16,993 nt of DNA from Deltaproteobacteria bacterium (GTDB lineage Bacteria > Desulfobacterota > Syntrophorhabdia > Syntrophorhabdales > Syntrophorhabdaceae). The stretch lies in NCBI GenBank assembly GCA_003506795.1, contig DNYO01000135.1, forward strand, positions 1 to 16,993, read 5' to 3'. This document shows positions 14,531 to 16,993 of this stretch, in pieces. Position 1 is the stretch's first letter. Every line of letters begins with the position of its first letter. The translations under genes and the position numbers were made by a program. The notes below the pieces were generated by a model. That model had not been told where the DNA came from and did not search any database. It was given only the letters and a program-made list of their open reading frames with translations.

Positions 14531-14563
14531 CGTTATATATCATCGGATATAATGCTGAGTCAA
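14531..14563 (-). promoter_or_regulatory. Promoter of the tonB operon with overlapping ModE-box
   Basis: On the minus strand: TTGACT (14563-14558), 18-nt spacer, TATATA (14539-14534). The 24-nt box CATTATAT-CCGATGAT-ATATAACG (14554-14531) covers spacer and -10. Its halves are close to the CGTTATAT/ATATAACG type bound by ModE in E. coli. modE itself starts 216 nt away on the other strand. Predicted effect: repression of the uptake operon when molybdate is plentiful. Confidence 0.74.
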
Positions 14564-14719
14564 GTCCATTTTTTTCCGGGTGATCGTTTTCTGTCTGGTA
14601 TAGTGAACGATTGGGCTATATCCCTGTAATAAAAGGTGTATCCGTCATCAAGAAAATGCTGTTCGTGGCGAACGCTAAGCCGTGCACGGTAGGATATCCC
14701 CTGGGTCACATATTGTAAC
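14564..14719. other. Upstream region between divergent promoters, two small dyads
   Basis: No gene is supported here. Two dyads are visible: GTTCG-TGG-CGAAC (14661-14673) and the perfect palindrome CCGTGCACGG (14680-14689). They lie upstream of both the modE promoter and the operon promoter, so they would not be in either mRNA leader. They may be further operator sites. Confidence 0.3.
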
Positions 14720-14749
14720 TTGACAGGATTACAGGATATTTTCTATAAT
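14720..14749 (+). promoter_or_regulatory. modE promoter
   Basis: TTGACA at 14720-14725, 18-nt spacer, TATAAT at 14744-14749: both hexamers match consensus exactly. The modE ATG is at 14779, 30 nt beyond the -10, with AGGGGG as a likely ribosome site. No ModE-box of the kind seen at the other three promoters overlaps it, so autoregulation is not evident. Confidence 0.75.
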
Positions 14750-14778
14750 TGAGCTGTAAGGGAACAGGGGGCCCCACT

Positions 14779-15105
14779 ATGAAAGTAGGCTACAAGGTAT
14801 GGATCGATAGCGACGGCAAGGCATTCGGGGAAGGTCCTTACCAGGTATTGAAACGCATAGAGGAAACGGGTTCCCTGCACCGCGCGGCGCTCGATCTCAA
14901 CATGTCTTACCGTAAGGCGTGGCTGATGCTTCAGGCAATAGAAAAACGCCTGGGTTTCGCACTCCTGGAACGCAAGGTCGGAGGCGTATCGGGCGGAGGT
15001 TCCAGCATAACCCCGGAAGGAAAGAAGTTCCTGAAGAGCTACGAAGGCTTCCGCGAGGATGTCAGAATAGTTCTGGAAAAAACCTTCAAGAAACATTTTA
15101 AATAA
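14779..15105 (+). CDS. modE: ModE-type molybdate-responsive regulator, DNA-binding domain only
   Basis: A 108-residue winged-helix regulator. MKVGYKVWIDSDGKAFGEGP opens the ModE N-terminal domain. YQVLKRIEETGSLHRAALDL then NMSYRKAWLMLQAIEKRLG is the LysR-like helix-turn-helix typical of ModE. GFALLERKVGGVSGGGSSIT plus PEGKKFLKSY form the wing and start of the dimer helix. E. coli ModE is about 260 residues, with two Mop-type molybdate-binding domains; here they are absent, as in many short ModE proteins. The ATG at 14779 is chosen over an in-frame TTG at 14749, because the TTG overlaps the -10 box. It is divergent from the operon it likely controls. Confidence 0.93.
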   Translation: MKVGYKVWIDSDGKAFGEGPYQVLKRIEETGSLHRAALDLNMSYRKAWLMLQAIEKRLGFALLERKVGGVSGGGSSITPEGKKFLKSYEGFREDVRIVLEKTFKKHFK

Positions 15106-15109
15106 GACA

Positions 15110-15187
15110 GGTTATAGGTCATAGGTTATGGGGAAAGCTGAAAATCTTTTCTCTTTTCCTATCACCTATAACCCATTACCTATGACC
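15110..15187. repeat. Overlapping inverted repeats between convergent genes, possible terminator
   Basis: GGTTATAGGT (15110-15119) is a perfect inverted match to ACCTATAACC (15164-15173). GGTCATAGGTTATGGG (15117-15132) pairs with CCCATTACCTATGACC (15172-15187) at 15 of 16 positions. The arms overlap, so the pairings compete. The loop holds a TTTTCTCTTTTCC tract. It lies right after modE and 10 nt before the stop of the convergent EF-hand gene. The ATAGGT unit is repeated within each arm, like a small dispersed intergenic element. Confidence 0.55.
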
Positions 15188-15197
15188 CGTTTTCATT

Positions 15198-16040
15198 TCA
15201 CTTCTTGACTGTCCGGTACTCGCTGTCACTGAGACAGCCGTCACCATTGCGGTCGTATCTCTTGAAATCTTCCATGGTGAGGGATGGCACAACGGTACAG
15301 AGCTCCACGGGAGAGATTTTGCCGTCCTTGTTGTTGTCGACGTCTTTGAATGCCAGGGTATTTACCTTGTACTTGACGCGCACGGGCGTGGCCCGGTTGG
15401 ATTGCTGTTTCGCCGTTTGCCGTTTCGATTGTTTGTTCTTCGATTTTAGCGGGACAAGCTCGTCCGCCGCTGTCTGTTCCCTGAGATCTTCGTGGAAATT
15501 CTCTCCTTTGACGATGCCGATCCCGTTTCTGATGTAACCAAGGGTGATCGTATCTCCCGTCTTGATGTCGCTTACCTTCGGATAGCCGCGAACGACGGGA
15601 TTGGTAAGATCGAAGGTCAGATTTTTCCCGGTGCTCTTGACGGATATGGTCTTGCCGACGGTATCGACGGCGGTGACGTTACCGGTAAAGGTGATGTGCG
15701 ATGTCGTCCTGACCCGGACGAGGGAGCCGCTCGGGCTCGGGCCCTCGGCGGGCGCGGCACCATCGAGTCTTTCTTCACGCACCGTCTGAATGGCTGATTT
15801 CGGTGTAGGCCCCAGCCTGGCATCTTCGTCAGGCGCGGAAACCTGCTGCCTGGTGTCCGCAATCGGCGCTTGCCGCTGAGGCCGTGTCTTTTGCGTCGTT
15901 GGAGCCACCGTTGGTGCCGGAGACGCGGGATAACTGTGGTCCAGATATCCTGGCGGGACGTAGCTGTCCTGTGCGAAAGCGATTGTTGTGAAGGAAAAGA
16001 AAGATACCAAAAGCGCTGTGAGTAAATGGAGTTTGTTCAT
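15198..16040 (-). CDS. Secreted EF-hand protein of unknown function
   Basis: A 280-residue exported protein. Start ATG 16040 (MNKLHLLTALLVSFFSFTT) has GGGGAT close upstream; an in-frame start at 16055 is less likely. The signal peptide ends near residue 23 (AFAQ). A Pro/Thr/Gln-rich low-complexity region follows (about 25-85). Then comes a small beta-rich domain (about 95-175, FTGNVTAVDTVGKTISVKST and TGDTITLGYIRNG), a basic linker rich in Lys/Gln, and two EF-hand loops at the C-terminus: D235-E246 (DNNKDGKISPVE) and D263-E274 (DRNGDGCLSDSE), each with the canonical 12 positions. It should bind calcium in the periplasm or outside the cell. It is convergent with modE; no link to Mo is apparent. 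Confidence 0.8.
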   Translation of the reverse strand: MNKLHLLTALLVSFFSFTTIAFAQDSYVPPGYLDHSYPASPAPTVAPTTQKTRPQRQAPIADTRQQVSAPDEDARLGPTPKSAIQTVREERLDGAAPAEGPSPSGSLVRVRTTSHITFTGNVTAVDTVGKTISVKSTGKNLTFDLTNPVVRGYPKVSDIKTGDTITLGYIRNGIGIVKGENFHEDLREQTAADELVPLKSKNKQSKRQTAKQQSNRATPVRVKYKVNTLAFKDVDNNKDGKISPVELCTVVPSLTMEDFKRYDRNGDGCLSDSEYRTVKK

Positions 16041-16063
16041 ATGATATCCCCGCAAGTTTCCAT

Positions 16064-16092
16064 GTTTTAACGACCTTTGCCCGGCATGTCAA
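16064..16092 (-). promoter_or_regulatory. Promoter of the EF-hand gene
   Basis: On the minus strand TTGACA (16092-16087), a 17-nt spacer and TAAAAC (16069-16064), 24 nt ahead of the ATG at 16040. The -35 is perfect, the -10 matches four of six. Confidence 0.5.
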
Positions 16093-16159
16093 GATATTTA
16101 ACGAGACCGGGAATATGTGCTTGATTTTTCACACCTCAGGCCTTTAAACTCATTTAACC

Positions 16160-16993
16160 ATGCTGATCGAAAAGCTCATATGCGGTGTAGCCCGGAAAAA
16201 GAACGCCGATTACCTGCGCTTTGCGCCGGGCGAATCCTACGAGGTCCCGAAGCCGCGCGACGCCATTCCCCGGCTTCTGTATCTGCACGTGCCCTTCTGC
16301 GAGGAACTCTGCCCTTACTGTTCATTCAATCGTGTCGTCTTCAGGGAAGAGATAGCACGGGCCTATTTCAAGGCCCTGCGGAAGGAGATCGGGATGTACG
16401 GCGATCTTGGTTATAATTTCAACGCCGTGTACATCGGCGGGGGCACGCCGACAGTCCTCATGGATGAGCTGTCGGAGACAGTGAACCTCGCGAGAGATAT
16501 TTTCGGTATCCGTGAGGTCTCCGTAGAAACCAACCCGAACCACCTGACGGAACAGAACCTGGCTCAGCTCAAGGACATGGGCGTCAACCGTCTTTCAGTG
16601 GGTGTCCAGACCTTTGACGACGGGATCCTCAAGGCCGTTGAACGGTTTCACAAATACGGCAGCGGCGAAGAGATCACCGGAAGACTGAAAGAAACCATGG
16701 GCCGCTTCGACACACTCAATGTCGACATGATCTTCAATTTCCCCACACAGACAATGGAGATGCTCGAACGCGACCTTGATATCCTCACGGGTCTTGCCGT
16801 CGATCAGGCGACCTTCTACCCGTTGATGGTCTCAACCTCCACTGAAAAACTGATGGACAAGAAACTCGGCGTCGTCAATTACGACCGTGGCCGCGGCCTG
16901 TACATGAAGATCACCGAAGTTCTGGCAGACGACTACCGCCCCAGCACGGCGTGGTGCTTCTCTAGGGACGATGTCATGATCGACGAATACGTG
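16160..16993 (+). CDS. Radical SAM protein of the coproporphyrinogen III oxidase (HemN/HemW)-like family, N-terminal part
   Basis: A frame open from ATG 16160 to the right edge (278 codons, no stop). After a short lead, LLYLHVPFCEELCPYCSF holds the radical SAM cluster motif C47-x3-C51-x2-C54. It is followed by VYIGGGTPTVL, VSVETNPNHLT, NRLSVGVQTFDD and VDMIFNFPTQTMEMLERDL, all standard blocks of HemN/HemW-like proteins. These use a [4Fe-4S] cluster and SAM; true HemN makes protoporphyrinogen IX, HemW carries heme, and HutW-like members act on imported heme. The VERFHKYGSG stretch departs from the usual R-x-H block of HemN, so heme synthesis itself is not assured. No Shine-Dalgarno is obvious before the ATG. 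The C-terminus is outside the window. Confidence 0.88.
   Translation, partial: MLIEKLICGVARKKNADYLRFAPGESYEVPKPRDAIPRLLYLHVPFCEELCPYCSFNRVVFREEIARAYFKALRKEIGMYGDLGYNFNAVYIGGGTPTVLMDELSETVNLARDIFGIREVSVETNPNHLTEQNLAQLKDMGVNRLSVGVQTFDDGILKAVERFHKYGSGEEITGRLKETMGRFDTLNVDMIFNFPTQTMEMLERDLDILTGLAVDQATFYPLMVSTSTEKLMDKKLGVVNYDRGRGLYMKITEVLADDYRPSTAWCFSRDDVMIDEYV

Noticed and set aside
14579..14719. Molybdenum cofactor (Moco) riboswitch ahead of modE
   Set aside because: The dyads lie upstream of the modE promoter and outside the operon transcript, and I could not match the known Moco motif layout.
15106..15190. CRISPR-like short repeats (ATAGGT units)
   Set aside because: The units are too short and irregular, without spacers of even size, and form inverted arms rather than an array.

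Overview
The window looks like a chromosomal segment of a Gram-negative, probably anaerobic bacterium, most likely of the deltaproteobacterial (Desulfobacterota-like) type. Evidence for this: a TonB / TonB-dependent receptor pair (outer membrane), an FmdE-family protein, a class II photolyase, a CCGHPGEPGC-type micro-protein and a possible selenoprotein. The taxon is an inference; there is no rRNA or housekeeping marker to fix it.

Layout. Positions 1-818 (minus) hold the N-terminal part of a class II CPD photolyase. Positions 902-1464 (plus) hold a PPOX-family flavoprotein and a tiny Cys-rich ORF. Positions 1513-3902 (minus) hold the classical molybdate ABC transporter, modA then modB-modC. 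Positions 4053-14492 (minus) are one tightly packed run of eleven genes: 31-aa membrane peptide, TonB, FmdE-family protein, SAM methyltransferase, FecCD/BtuC-type permease, its ATPase, a substrate-binding-fold protein without signal peptide, a G3E-type GTPase, a soluble ABC-type ATPase, a TonB-dependent receptor and a BtuF/MolA-type periplasmic binding protein. Position 14779 (plus) starts a short ModE regulator, divergent from the run. Then come an inverted-repeat intergenic element, a secreted EF-hand protein (minus) and the first 278 codons of a radical SAM HemN-like protein (plus).

How it fits together. Three matching 24-nt imperfect palindromes of ModE-box type (halves close to CGTTATAT / ATATAACG) sit on recognisable sigma70 promoters: ahead of the eleven-gene run, ahead of modA, and ahead of modB. 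With modE next door, this suggests that the whole region is one molybdenum (or tungsten) uptake locus under ModE control. It would combine an outer-membrane TonB-dependent route, a type II (BtuCD/MolBC-like) inner-membrane importer, the type I ModABC importer, and a set of cytoplasmic proteins (FmdE-like, methyltransferase, binding-fold protein, GTPase, ATPase) that could process or deliver the metal.

Most striking detail. The binding-fold gene appears to begin at 10286, with a TGATG overlap to the upstream ATPase. It runs 16 codons, meets an in-frame TGA, and continues in the same frame to 9324. The first 16 codons supply what looks like the first beta strand of the fold, and a hairpin of bacterial SECIS type follows the TGA. 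A selenocysteine at residue 17 is therefore a serious possibility; a nonsense mutation or re-initiation at the adjacent ATG are the alternatives.
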